Assembly: GCA_947359465.1 (NCBI GenBank)
Contig: OX375873.1
Coordinates: forward strand, 92,215,978-92,279,977
Source of the DNA: Metellina segmentata
Lineage: Eukaryota > Arthropoda > Arachnida > Araneae > Tetragnathidae
Direction: 5' to 3'
DNA length: 64,000 bases
Below are positions 43,984 through 55,099 of the stretch, one piece after another; positions within the stretch are counted from its first letter, which is position 1, and every line of letters begins with the position of its first letter. The notes under the pieces are model-generated. The model was not told the DNA's origin, ran no database searches, and saw nothing but the letters and a program-made list of their open reading frames with translations. The translations under genes were made by a program, and so were the position numbers.

Positions 43984-44280
43984 AATTTATACCACACTGA
44001 AGCAACACAACGGACAGTTGGCAAAGATCCGAGATCAATCTATAAGGGAAAGACCGAAGAACCACAATTTGTAGTTTTCAAGTACGGTCAGATGCAGAGA
44101 TCAAACCCCTGAGCTGGCACTCCACTTCACGAAACTGCAACACCATTCCAACGTGAGGACATGCGAGACAGGACAGATTTAAGGAGCATAACCCCCGTGA
44201 GCATGACTGTCTTCTGTTGGACCGAGTTTCGAAATCATAACCTCCATCTGCTAATCCATTATACCTGCAAATGTTCTGCA
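43984..44280 (-). repeat. SINE-1, shared with gene A
   Basis: Counterpart of 20262-20585; the same distance and junction to the signal-peptide exon. Confidence 0.78.
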
Positions 44281-44326
44281 CGGCCCGTGCGAGTTAAAAT
44301 AAATGAATAGTAGAATGGGAACTTAC

Positions 44327-44644
44327 AAGTGGAAGTTCTTCTGTCTGTGGCTTTCTTCTGGGGTCGAGGACATTAGCTCCGTCAGTTACAATCTCACCGT
44401 CCACACACAGGTAAAAAGGCACACAAAGACAGTTTTCCGTGGCTTTGCCAGGTATTGAATAATCTTGGTCTGCTTTAGGGTCACCATCCTGAGAAGGAAA
44501 ATCTTCGTCCTCATCCGGTGGTTGGACGTAATCATCATCCACAGGATAAGCATCATCATCATCATTAGGAGGGACATAATCCTCTTGTGAGCTACAAGTG
44601 GAAGCTATGGCCAAGACCAAAAGCACTCTCCAGAACACCGCCAT
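44327..44644 (-). CDS. Gene B coding exon 1: signal peptide, acidic linker, start of clip domain
   Basis: 318 nt, 106 codons from the ATG of MAVFW (44644). The exon begins at 44671 after the acceptor ttccag, and the donor gtaagt is at 44321-44326. The signal peptide MAVFWRVLLVLAIASTC is almost identical to gene A. The acidic linker (residues 21-66) is shorter and reads NDDDDAY, DDDYVQ, DEDEDF. The clip domain starts with NCLCVPFYLC (Cys 72, 74, 80). It ends at LPL in phase 0. The same SINE insertion (43984-44280) lies just downstream of this exon as in gene A, so that SINE predates the duplication. Confidence 0.93.
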
Positions 44645-44713
44645 CTTGATACTCCAAATCCGCTTTTGCTTCTGGAAAATATTTACTTCAGTTAAAATCA
44701 AAATAATGATTTG

Positions 44714-44925
44714 TTGGGATTTTATGACTCAAGGACACTATTTGACCATGCTGCGACAGACATAAGATAAAATATCAAGATATGCACACAATGAAAGTTG
44801 CCTACACAGAAGAGAAATACACCCAGGGAGAATTGCACGAGACAGGAATCGAACCTGGGCCGTCTACAACTCGCTGATTTCTAGCTCAGTGGGCATATCC
44901 ACTAGCCACGACGGCATCATTACTA
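44714..44925 (-). repeat. SINE-2 with good tRNA-like head
   Basis: On the minus strand the head reads gccgtcgtggctagtgg and then caggttcgattcctgtc (B box). The tail at the left is gattttatgactcaagg. Immediately upstream of the gene B signal-peptide exon and absent in A. Confidence 0.75.
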
Positions 44926-45408
44926 CAGTAAAGTAATGAAGAAAGTTCATTACTTCCCGTCAGCTTTGCAGCCAACAATTATTGCAGTAATGTACGGTAG
45001 TATTTCAGAAGAGATTTATTGGGTTTTTATTTCACTATGGCCATATTGGTCAAGCAATGCTAAACAGAAAACGTTGTAAGTAATGGTTGGTTTAGGTTTA
45101 ATGGCGCCAGACCAAAGACGAAATTTGACCGAGTAAAATCAATAAAATATTTAAGAATATATCAAGTCAAATAGAGGTAAATTAGAAATAAGTAAGGAAG
45201 TGGGGAATTTAAAAGTATTTTGGTCCTAAAAATGTATAGGATAATCTTCGTCATGAATGGAATAAAATGTATTGATGAAGTAATGGCGTATTTAGAATCT
45301 GAAGATGACAACTATATACAATTTAAAAATTTAGAACATCGTAAAAAAGGAAAGAGTGCAGAGTGAGGAGGATTACTCAGCAAAGCGGATAATCTAGTCG
45401 AGGAAGTT

Positions 45409-45640
45409 TTAAAAAAATTGAATGTAAAAATGCCATAAACCAGGACATGAAGTTAAACAATGCGAGATTGCAAGATCTCCGTTGCAGTGTTGGTACAAAG
45501 GAGGGTTCTCTCCTTCCAGAAAGTATTGATGAGTAATTCGCGAATATCCAATACGGAGCCTAGTTAAAATTACGTCTAGACGACGAGGATACCAAGAAGG
45601 CCGAAATGAGATATTGTGTGTGGGTTGTAAGTAATGTACA
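45409..45640 (-). pseudogene. Non-LTR retrotransposon fragment, C-terminal region
   Basis: An open stretch reads RPSWYPRRLDVILTRLRIGY, then SRITHQYFLEGENPPLYQHC and LAISHCLTSC. This matches the conserved tail of I/Jockey-type retrotransposon polyproteins (R--qv-LtRLRiGHtrLTH--Ll--e-pP-C--C). Both ends are truncated. Not part of a host gene. Confidence 0.72.
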
Positions 45641-45683
45641 TACACACACAAGGAAAGCTTTAACACAAGAGTTTTTGTTATTT

Positions 45684-45957
45684 TCGGGGTTTTTTGGCGC
45701 AGGACATATTTGTCCTATCTGCTGTTAAAATTGGGTAAAAATGAAAGTGGAAGATTACTTCAGTACTTTGGAGTCCAGACCCTTGTCACTCCGACTCACC
45801 AAGGGGCAGTGCCTTGGGTACTTTTAGGTTTTAATGCCCAAAAGAATCTAAGTATCCTGATGGCGACACAGGAGATAGAAATGCATCCATTAAGGAATCA
45901 AACCTGCTCCGCCTACAACTCGCAGTAGGTCCTGTTGACCAACCACGACCTTGTAGC
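45684..45957 (-). repeat. SINE-2
   Basis: Tail ttttttggcgcaggacatat; head with ggaatcaaacctgctccgcc and ccaaccacgacc. Confidence 0.6.
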
Positions 45958-46210
45958 ATTATAATAGGGTAGGTGTTCCAACTATCACCCCTCTACTTAA
46001 TATCTCCTACTCGTGTTTGCAAGCTACTATGCACGACATCTATGACTTTATGTAGTTACCAACTTGACGGTCTAGGGTTTTGCCACACGTAGCGCCACCG
46101 GCAAGTTTCCTATCAGTTTCCATCAACAGCAATATTGGATCTGAAGTATTCAAGGCTGTGATAAACGTATTTTTTTTGTCTCCAATCCATTAAGGGTTAT
46201 TGGTAATTTG

Positions 46211-46527
46211 TAATTAACGTCGTATTAGAGCAACACAACGGGCTATTGACGACGGTCCGGGATCAATCCCTTAAGGGAAAGAGCCGATGACAACACCTCG
46301 TAAATTTGAACCACGGTCAGATGACGAAGCAACACCTGAGCTGGCACCCCACTCTTCAAACTTCCACACCAACTAAACGTGAGGACTTTCTGCCACGACA
46401 GATTTAAGGTGCACCAGCCACCTCTACACCATACGCTTACAAACATCCTTGCCCAGACCGGATTCGAACCGGGAACATTCCGATCTAGAGGCTAACAGCT
46501 CGACCACTATACCGGTTGGTCGGCCAA
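46211..46527 (-). repeat. SINE-1, full length, young subtype
   Basis: Tail taattaacgtcgtattagag, body complete, head with gattcgaaccgggaac and actataccggttggtcgg. Absent from gene A. Confidence 0.87.
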
Positions 46528-46643
46528 TCCAATCCATTTAGGGAATATCCAAGTATGTGTTTTCAAATCATAATTTCGTTTATATCATTTGAAAGTGCAT
46601 TAAATACTAAAAGTAGATATGTATGCTCTACTCGCAACTAGTG

Positions 46644-47575
46644 AAACATCGACAGCAAAACATCGATGTTCAAAATTAAAACATTGATGTTGATAATACA
46701 TCGCCGCAAAACCATCGATATTTTAAAAATTCAGTGTATTTAAACTTTTTCCCCATTTTTTAAAACTGATTTAGCAACTAGTAATGCGACATCGGCTCCA
46801 ATACATAGATGTTTCTTATAAAACATCAATGTTTTGAAAACATCGACATCGATGTCGCTCCCCTACTTTTCAGACCCTTGGCCACTTTGGTCTAAAAGTA
46901 TGTTCAATTAGTTGATTATAAAAATTATGCTACTTGGTTATTTTTTTTTAAATTTTTATAACAGTACTTTTTTCATTTAAAAATACAATCGACAAATATA
47001 AACATCGATGTTACAAAAACATCGACAAATATAAACATCGGTGTTACAAAAACATCAACTCCAATACATCGGTGTTACAAAAACATCAACTCCAATACAT
47101 CGACTTTAAATACATTGATCGATGTTTTTTAAAAACATCGATGTATTTAACATCGATATATTGGGGGTCGATTTTTTTGTAACATCGATGTTTATACGTT
47201 GTCGATGTTTTATTTTTAAATGAAAAAAAAGTACCGTTATAAAAATTTTAAAAATAACCAAGTAGCATAATTTTTATAATTAGCAAATTGAACATACTTT
47301 TATACTAAAGTGGCCCTGGGTGAAAGGTCTGAAAAGAAGGGATATGACGTCGATGTTTTCAAAACAATAATGTTTTATAAAAAACATCGATGTATTGCTG
47401 TCGATGTCTCATCAATAGTTACTAAACCGGTTTTAAGAAATGGGAAAAAGTTTGAATACACTGAATTTTAAAAACATCGATGTTTTGGGGGCGATGTATT
47501 ATCAACATCGATGTTTTAATTTTGAACATCGATGTTACAAAACATCGATGTTTTGTTGTCGATGTCGCATCCCTA
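46644..47575. mobile_element. Palindromic hAT-like element packed with ATCGAT motifs
   Basis: About 930 bp forming one large inverted repeat centred near 47120. The arms share the gtcgatgttttgttgtcgatg-type ends, cccattttttaaaac, ggccactttgg and aaaattatgctacttggtta in inverted order. I count thirteen ATCGAT, mostly within ACATCGATGT. The right end reads gatgtcgcatcccta, like hAT termini (TAGGGATG). The left end is eroded. No transposase. Confidence 0.75.
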
Positions 47576-47709
47576 ATCCTTACTGGCAACTGGCTTTTAA
47601 TAGTAGCTCCTAATTTCGCCTGGTGGGTGGTAATAGGAACAAGGGTAGGCGATATTTGGAACCCATTCTTGAAAATTCTCTTGGGAAACTTTAAATTTTA
47701 CTAGTTAAC

Positions 47710-49440
47710 TTAAACTGACATAAGTAAAGAAGGTATATGATCTCTGGAAACCAAAGGAGAATACTTCCACTGATATTCATTTAGTTTACAGCTTGATTTC
47801 CCAACCCAGGAGGCAGATATACAGAGAAATAGTAAGGGTAGGTTATATTCGGACTCTTTATACAAAATAAATCAAAGGTTTCTGCGTTAACCTATTGATT
47901 TTACTTTACCTGCACGCACGTTTTCTGTAACATGCTGTAATCCCCTATAGACGAAATGAAATAGACGGAGCCCTATGTGCCCGCATCTTCATATTATTTC
48001 TTCCGTTTGCTCAGTTTGGAGATGTGTCGCATGATTGTGGGAAAAGCAGGAAATCTAAATTATTCAGTGGATAAAGTAAATTTCCACCTTGATTAAAAAC
48101 GTGTGTGTGTGTGTTGCGCTTCCATAGCCAATCGGTTAAATCGATTTGGGATTTACCTTCAGCGATCTCGACAGCGACTCCGCCCACATGATCCGCCTAT
48201 TTCATCAGAAGGTCAATAGACGCATGACGATTAGCTAGTTGACATTCTTGGCAAATACAATGCTTCCCAATATTATTTAATCCAATATGTGTGGTTGTTT
48301 AGTCGTTAAACGATGTGTAGGTGAAAATCAATACCCCACAGCTCTGATATATCTCGGGACACGTGTATAGGGTTTTCGAGAAAATTGTAACATGCTGGGG
48401 TCTTTCGAAACAATAAACGAAGTGCAGCCAGAAGCCGAGTCAAGTTAGTTCTAGGTCCGATACTAGATAATTTTTTTTTTTGGCGTGAAGGATTGGCGAT
48501 ACAAGTGGGAAACTTACCGACAAAAAATGTTATAACATTAATTATGTGTTAACAAACAATATAATATATTGGTTGTGTAAATAGTATAATAGAAATTTGT
48601 CAAAGTATTGTATGCTAAAACAAAAATGTTAAAACCACATTTGCTATTCGAGGTTCCTGTCCTTAGGTTGTCACTAATTTACTTTAATAAAATTTAGTAA
48701 GGGTAAATTCTATCGTAAATTCTGATAAATTTTGTTCGGATTTCCATGAATACTTTTATAATTGACATGTATAAGGGAGTAGGAATATTATGCCATAAAT
48801 CACTTGGAAAAACATATTTAGGAGTAAAAAATTCAGATCAGTTTTAAGTCAAAGCTAGCTATGATCATCAATGAAAAGTAATCAGGGAAGCAAAAATCTC
48901 AAACTTCATACCTAATTTTTTTTTAATTGATATTAAAACGTTTTGATTACAACTTTGAGGTAAAAATGTTTCTTGAATTGGTCGAGTTCTATTACACTCA
49001 AGGTTTTCAGCGAAAATTGAGAGTTAAGTGAATTTAAAGAAAATTCTAGAATTGGGAAAGTTTATATTCTTCCGTTGATCCAGATTGAACTACACTGCAT
49101 TTTTCAAAAAGAATTATGACTTGTCTAACTTTTTTTTGGCTCACTCATCAGAAAAGTGTTTTATCGGATTAAAAATTTAAATATTAAAGAAATAAAACAA
49201 CCCATGTTGTAAAAAAGCATTTGAGAAAGTTATTTCAAAGTTTAACCAGATTTGTTCAAAATAGTCTAAAATTAATTTAATTTGTTAACAAAAGTAACAT
49301 TTCAAAATTTGTGTTTTAGATGTTAGAGCGATTGTGTTGATTGTGTGTGTGTGTGTGTGGTTGGTTCGGGGTTCAAGGACGCAAGTTCCATATTTGGACA
49401 CGCAAGGATTGTGTTGAAGAGTAAGCAGTCTAGTTAAAAA
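47710..49440. other. Intron of gene B, partly alignable with gene A
   Basis: 48360-48480 and 48555-48850 match 21060-21160 and 22420-22700 in gene A. A (GT)n run lies at 48100-48118 and another at about 49341-49360. A tRNA-like fragment at 48110-48250 resembles 18715-18840. No exon seen. Confidence 0.45.
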
Positions 49441-49445
49441 TATAA

Positions 49446-50260
49446 GGGGCGATCGAAAAGTTTCCGTTCGAAGGCTGTACAGTCCAGATTTGGTATGCCA
49501 GTCATGCAAAAGCGCCTTGAGCATTTAGGCAATCATCCCACTGCTTCACCAGGTTGACTATACCTCTTTGGTAAAACTGTTTCTGCTGCTTGAAGAAGTC
49601 CGAAACTGCCTGCTGCACTTCTACGCCCGACAGGAACCGTCGACCTTTCAAGGACTTTTTTTAAGTGATCGAAGGCGTAAAAATTGCATGGGGAGAGATC
49701 AGTCCTGTAAAGCGGGCGACTATGTAGGGGTGTCATCTTTTGTCCCAAGTTCAAGAGCCAATCATCTGATGGAAAAGTGATGCTTACCTTGTTCTTCAAT
49801 TACTAGAACTCATTGCCTATTGATTTCAAAGATCCAGGTGTCTCCGTCACTGGGGTACGGTACTGCGAAACGCTGGAGGTTGTGCCGTGCAATTAAAGTG
49901 AAACGTCCGGGAAAACTACGAAATGGGGTGATTCTGCTTCATAACGCACTTCCCAATATCGCAAATATCGTTATGCAGAAATTACACTCACTAAAGTGGG
50001 AGACACTCGAGCACCCGCTTTACAGTCCTGATCTCTCCCCATGCGATTTTTACGCCTTCGGTCACTTAAAAAAGTCCTTGAAAGGTCGACGGTTCCTTTC
50101 GGACTTCTTCAAGCAACAGAAACAGGAGTTTTACCAAAGGGGTATATTCAACCTGGTGAAGCAGTGGGATGATTGAGTAAATGCTCAAGACGCCTTTGCA
50201 TGACTGGCATACCAAATCTGGACTGTACAGCCTTCGAACGGAAAATTTTTTGATCGCCCC
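49446..50260. mobile_element. Head-to-head mariner remnant (foldback)
   Basis: Ends ggggcgatcgaaaagtttcc and its complement. Both arms carry the 3' part of a mariner transposase in opposite orientation. The right arm is the longer one (49905-50176, plus): VILLHNALPNIANIV, LEHPLYSPDLSPCDFYAFGHL, KSLKGRRF, GIFNLVKQWDD. The left arm (49533-49799, minus) has TDLSPCNFYAFDHLKK. The LLHDNARPH motif is changed to LLHNALPN, so the second catalytic Asp is lost. Confidence 0.82.
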
Positions 50261-50264
50261 ATAT

Positions 50265-50975
50265 ATTTATATATTTGAAGACTAAAAATAAATGTATGGA
50301 TTTTCCCTAAATATTCCCAAGTTTTACATATTGTCCTAAATAAGTTACTCCCGTTGTAGGAAGATGACGAGGTGAGCTAGAATCGATTCCAAATTGACTT
50401 TGGAGATGAAGACTCGCTTTCCACTTTTTGGTTGATCAGAACATTAGTACGATTCAGCGTTGAGTAGTCGTAGATAAGCTTGCTGGCTGCATTCAGAAAC
50501 GAACCCTTCTTAGAGTTTTAATAATGTCAATAAATGCCAACTTTTGCTGAGGATGATGCAAAAAAACTACGAATGACCAATCAATTCTTTCTAATTCTAA
50601 ATTATTTTTAACTCATTCCATAGCACGGTTATTTTGCATGGATTCATTAAAAATACATTCACAATATGATAGTTTGATCTTGCACATAAAATACTACGAA
50701 TGAAATACGTGTTAAAAATAGTTTTTACGTGCCAAATATAATAACATTACAACCATACATATAACATTTACAAATGTGCTGGTGGCTGTTTTGCACGCGA
50801 AAAATTACCATTAAATTCACAGATGGCTTGTATACGACACAGGAATTTTTTTGATTTCTGTATATTATTTTTTGTAAATTAGAATATTTCTTGTGATTTC
50901 TCTCAAATAAACATTTGAAAATAAGGCAAATACTAAAATGTACATTTGAAAACCGATAAAAATGTACTTTTTAGA
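50265..50975. other. AT-rich intron of gene B, no feature seen
   Basis: No exon or element ends recognised. Confidence 0.4.
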
Positions 50976-50979
50976 ATAT

Positions 50980-51540
50980 CTATTCTAAAGGAAGTGTGAG
51001 TTCGCGGTTTCATGCAAATCTACACCAGACGAATCTATAGGACTTGCAGTAATGTAATTTGATACACGGGTAGTCCCAAAGATGACTGAATAGAGAAGGA
51101 AAATCCCGAATTTTAAAATTGCATCTAGAACATTTTAAAAATTTTATTAGTTTTTCCCCCATTGTTTCTTTATTCGCGGAGCTATTGAACGCGTGTCAAG
51201 TTTTCAATGACTGCTTAATCTGAATATACTCTGTCGGAAGCAAATAAAAATCCTTGACTAGCTTTTTTTTTTTTTAAATTTCTTTTTTATTCTTTAGTTT
51301 AAGTTTCTATTTTCGCTATCGTTAAAGATAGTGAATCAAGGAATTTGAAATCTGCGGAAACTTTTACACCAGATCCAGTCGAGTACGAATTTCATGCGAA
51401 TTTGCGACATGCCCGCGTCATGTCTGGTGAGGGTGGGACTCTTTAAAATTAATGTTTTTTTCTTTTTAATGGTTTCAATATCAGCAAGGACACAAAAAGA
51501 ACTGTCACGGGCAGCGGCAATGCTGGCCTGCTACTTTCGA
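50980..51540 (+). mobile_element. Helitron family H2, partial copy
   Basis: Starts tctattctaaaggaagtgtg and contains gatacacgggtagtccc, gaatttgaaatctgcgg and the 3' hairpin region ctgtcacgggcagcgg. Same order as at 11697-12635. Confidence 0.5.
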
Positions 51541-51544
51541 ATAA

Positions 51545-52870
51545 ATCACCAATATTGTCAGTTTTTCCAATGCCAAGGAAATGTCACCGCATTTTCATAC
51601 AATCCAATAGGAAACTTAATATTTTGCTTATAGAAAAAATAAATATACAAATCTGCAGTTATTCAGCTATTTCAAGTAATGCTTTTTAATACGCGTAGGT
51701 TTCGTCCCAAATCATGACTTCTGAATATCTACTGAAAAGTAAAAGAATAAATAGAAAAGTTTAGCCACAAGGCGAAGGGCTCCGGGTAAGTAAGTGAGTG
51801 ATAAGTCACTACAAATTTTCAGGCTAGCAATATTAAAGTTTAAAAAATCCCCAAATTAGTGGTTTATTCTACTATTCAATAAGTCTGGTTATTTCAATCT
51901 TAAGTATTACTCGTTTATTCAAACAATCATTTTTTTTTATCCTCTCGAGTATAGTGTTTTTAAATTTTTCATAGCGGATTTTCAATCTTTGGCTTACACC
52001 ACCACACACCATATTGACCAGAGTTCATTTTTTAGTTTGGTTGGTTGGTTCTTTATACTTGATGCTTCACCTATTATCCTTTAAAATGTAAAACGCATGT
52101 TTAAAGTTTGGTTTTAAGATATTCTTACGTTAGTTTCCGTTTCGAGAAAGTTTTAGAGTAAGCTCGAGTTATATCGCAGTCCGATATATCATTTTTAATT
52201 ACAAGTATGTAAATGAATTTTTAATTTGTGAGTAGCAAAGGTAATTTCATGTTCAGACGGAGTTGAAAAGGCGACTTGTTGCAAAATGTTATCCTAAACT
52301 AAAAGGATAAAACAGATTACAGTAGTTTTTAAGTGCAAATATAAAAGCATTTGTTTACAAAAATATTATTTCGTACGTACAATTATTTTAAAAATTTGTC
52401 ACCTTTTTAATGTTTAATTTGTTATTTACAATTTGCATACTTTTGCATAATTGTAATTCCAAAAAACATACAGTGAGTGCATTTACGTATGTAAATCCTA
52501 GCTGGTGTGTACTTTACAAATCTACACTGCTTTATCAATTTACACCAAATTGCATTCGTTTAAGAATCCTGTGGATCTGGTATTTTTTAAATCAACGTCA
52601 CGAGCAACACAGTGGGCTATTAAGAATATCGTGGTAAACAGGCTTTATATTAATCTCCATAGGATTTGTCTTCGGTTTGCAGAGGGGCTAAAAAGAATTC
52701 CAAAATCCCATAGGTATAACATTGATAGCATCGTGATCAACTACAACTCAACCTGAGCATGGCCGGGTAATTTTACCGATATTTATATGTAATGCGAGCA
52801 TTATTTATATATAATGCTGGGGCCATCATTATATTACTCCTCATTCATTACTATATAGCTTTCTTTTGAT
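51545..52870. other. Intron of gene B, mostly unassigned
   Basis: Only a short SINE-1 tail fragment (about 52588-52622) is recognisable. Overlapping open frames at 52410-52756 show no family. Confidence 0.4.
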
Positions 52871-52877
52871 CCTTACC

Positions 52878-53369
52878 TAGGGTTGCCAACCGACCCGGAT
52901 TGGCTGGAATTGTAGTTGCTGTCCAGAATCCCGGTTGAATGTTAAATTGTCCCGGAACTTCAGAGAAAGCTATCGATCAATATCACCTATACACCAAAAT
53001 AATTCTTTCTATTGCACATGACTTCGTGTCAATCAGACGTCCGTTCTACTATCCCTAGCCAATACTATATATCGTCACTCGAAGTGCAACAGATCGCATG
53101 TTAAAAATTCTATTTCTTCTTTTATTATTGCTATATGTGGCATTTTGTGATTTCCATCTGGTGGAAAAATCTGTTATGTCATCAGCTGATCCAATAAACT
53201 AATAACAAAACCCTAAGTACATAATAGCATCAAATCACAAGGAAAAAATTCGTTGTTTGTTGCTCTCCTGATAAATGCCGCTTTTAGACGTACGACCTTT
53301 TGCACTTTGAGTGACAATATGAATATTTCAGTTTTGCGCAACATGTCCCGGAGAAAGTTGGTAACCCTT
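52878..53369. mobile_element. hAT MITE, uninterrupted copy
   Basis: 492 bp, ends tagggttgccaac and gttggtaaccctt, flanked by tccttacc (52870-52877) and tccttaac (53370-53377), an 8-bp duplication with one mismatch. Same family as 13487-15204, without the nested Tc1-like element. Confidence 0.85.
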
Positions 53370-53664
53370 TCCTTAACCCTCCAATTGGTTTTGACGCGAT
53401 GTATAGTCCATCAAGATTTGCCAAGTTTCGCATGACAAGACATGACGTCAAGATATTGAATATTTTTTTTTTTACGAGATCAAGGTTTGGTCAGTTTTCT
53501 TATTAATGACGAAGCTTTCGTACTGACGAGAAACTTAGTCGGGACAACCACCTGAAGGATTAAAAAAAGTGATGCGTAAAGATGTTACTGCACATCAACG
53601 TGAAAGCTAAAGAACAAAATTTAATAATCCCAGTTTTGATACTTTCATTATTTTAGGATAAGTT

Positions 53665-53955
53665 GGTAGTTAATGTCACACTGAAGCAACAGAATTGGCT
53701 ATTTGAGACGGTATGGGATCAACCTCAAAGGAAAAGATTCGAGTACAACGCCTCGTTAATATTGAACGGTCAGAAGAAGAGGACCAACACCAGAGCTGGT
53801 ACCCCACTCTCCAAACGTCCACACAACGCCAACGTGAAGACATTTAAGGCCACGACAGATTTAACGTTCACCAGTCCCCGTGTACACGACGGTACTTGGA
53901 CCTAGTTTCGAATTCGCGATCCTCCAGTTTCTAATCCGATGCTCTCCGAACAGGC
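53665..53955 (-). repeat. SINE-1
   Basis: Tail gttaatgtcacactgaagca, head ccagtttctaatccgatgct. Its head half is part of the repeat unit of the tandem array that follows. Confidence 0.75.
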
Positions 53956-54781
53956 TACTGCGAAACTTGATAATTTTAATGCGCTTCTTAGTCTCCGTGT
54001 AACAACGGTTTATTCGTAATCCCAAAAGAGTAACGCATTTATTAGACCCCACTCTCCAAACATCCACATCAAGCCAACGTGAAGACATTTGAGGCCACGA
54101 CAGATTTAACGTTCACCAGTCCCCGTGTACACGACGGTACTTGGACCTAGTTTCGAATTCGCGATCCTCCAGTTTCTAATCCGATGCTCTCCGAACAGGC
54201 TACTGCGAAACTTGATAATTTTAATGCGCTTCTTAGTCTCCGTGTAACAACGGTTTATTCGTAATCCCAAAAGAGTAACGCATTTATTAGACCCCACTCT
54301 CCAAACATCCACATCAAGCCAACGTGAAGACATTTGAGGCCACGACAGATTTAACGTTCACCAGTCCCCGTGTACACGACGGTACTTGGACCTAGTTTCG
54401 AATTCGCGATCCTCCAGTTTCTAATCCGATGCTCTCCGAACAGGCTACTGCGAAACTTGATAATTTTAATGCGCTTCTTAGTCTCCGTGTAACAACGGTT
54501 TATTCGTAATCCCAAAAGAGTAACGCATTTATTAGACCCCACTCTCCAAACATCCACATCAAGCCAACGTGAAGACATTTGAGGCCACGACAGATTTAAC
54601 GTTCACCAGTCCCCGTGTACACGACGGTACTTGGACCTAGTTTCGAATTCGCGATCCTCCAGTTTCTAATCCGATGCTCTCCGAACAGGCTACTGCGAAA
54701 CTTGATAATTTTAATGCGCTTCTTAGTCTCCGTGTAACAACGGTTTGTTCGTAATCCCCCCCAAGAGTAACGAATTTATTA
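53802..54781. repeat. Tandem repeat, four units of 245 bp
   Basis: Units start at 53802, 54047, 54292 and 54537 (ccccactctccaaac). Each contains the head half of a SINE-1 plus about 90 bp of the flank (aatgcgcttcttagtctc, aacaacggtttattcg). The inner units are identical by eye; the outer edges of the first and last diverge. Three identical 75-codon minus-strand frames here are an effect of the repeat. It lies about 130-1100 bp downstream of the gene B 5' exon. Confidence 0.93.
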
Positions 54782-54906
54782 GAGACTGCACCCGAGACGA
54801 TACCTTGTTTTAATCAAACATTCATTCTAATCAGTCACCCATAAACCAAAACAATAGCACGCGTTATTCACAGGTTATCTGTTAAATCGATTAAAAGTTT
54901 ACTTAC

Positions 54907-54994
54907 CGGGCTGTTGGACCGGTCTGACTCGTCCGAATGTGTTGAAAAGGAAAGTGAACTGACTTGTGGCAAACCAATCTCCACCAGAAGGTCC
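54907..54994 (-). promoter_or_regulatory. Gene B non-coding 5' exon / probable transcription start
   Basis: 88 nt, paralogous with 28993-29080. It ends in a gtaagt donor (54901-54906), has no ATG, and contains TCAGTT (complement of 54957-54962). Further upstream in transcription sense, around 55067-55074, the minus strand has a CRE-like GACGTCAC followed by GCTGTTG. The gene A counterpart carries a variant, GACATCAC. The proximal edge reads ttgcag, so an internal UTR exon is also possible. It is about 10.2 kb from the signal-peptide exon. Confidence 0.55.
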
Positions 54995-55099
54995 CTGCAA
55001 TATTTAGAGAGGAAGCAAGGTCAAAGTTTCTATGCGTTGGGTTATCCATTGGCTAACAACAGCGTGACGTCAAGAGCAGGATGCTGCAAAACTTGAACT

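Larger units (their letters stand above)
35932..54994 (-). other. Gene B locus: complete clip-domain serine protease homolog
   Basis: Complete gene: 5' exon 54907-54994, coding exons 44327-44644, 41658-41834, 40814-40923, 39018-39286 and 36001-36356, poly(A) signal 35932-35937. The coding sum is 1230 nt, giving 409 residues and a TAA. Domains in order: signal peptide 1 to about 19; acidic linker to about 70; clip domain Cys 72, 74, 80, 115, 121, 122; protease-like domain from about 148, with His196, Asp248 and Gly348 at the triad positions. The Ser-to-Gly change means it should be a non-catalytic SPH. In insects such proteins act as cofactors for prophenoloxidase-activating proteases in hemolymph. 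The role in this organism is not known from sequence. Confidence 0.9.

Noticed and set aside
45230..45420. Plus-strand open pieces resembling the acidic N-terminus of a piggyBac transposase
   Set aside because: Too short and too weak a likeness; no TTAA-flanked ends found around it.
53861..54578. Three identical 75-codon minus-strand frames that look like a tandem gene family
   Set aside because: They come from the 245-bp tandem repeat containing SINE sequence; they cross the SINE border and have no domain.
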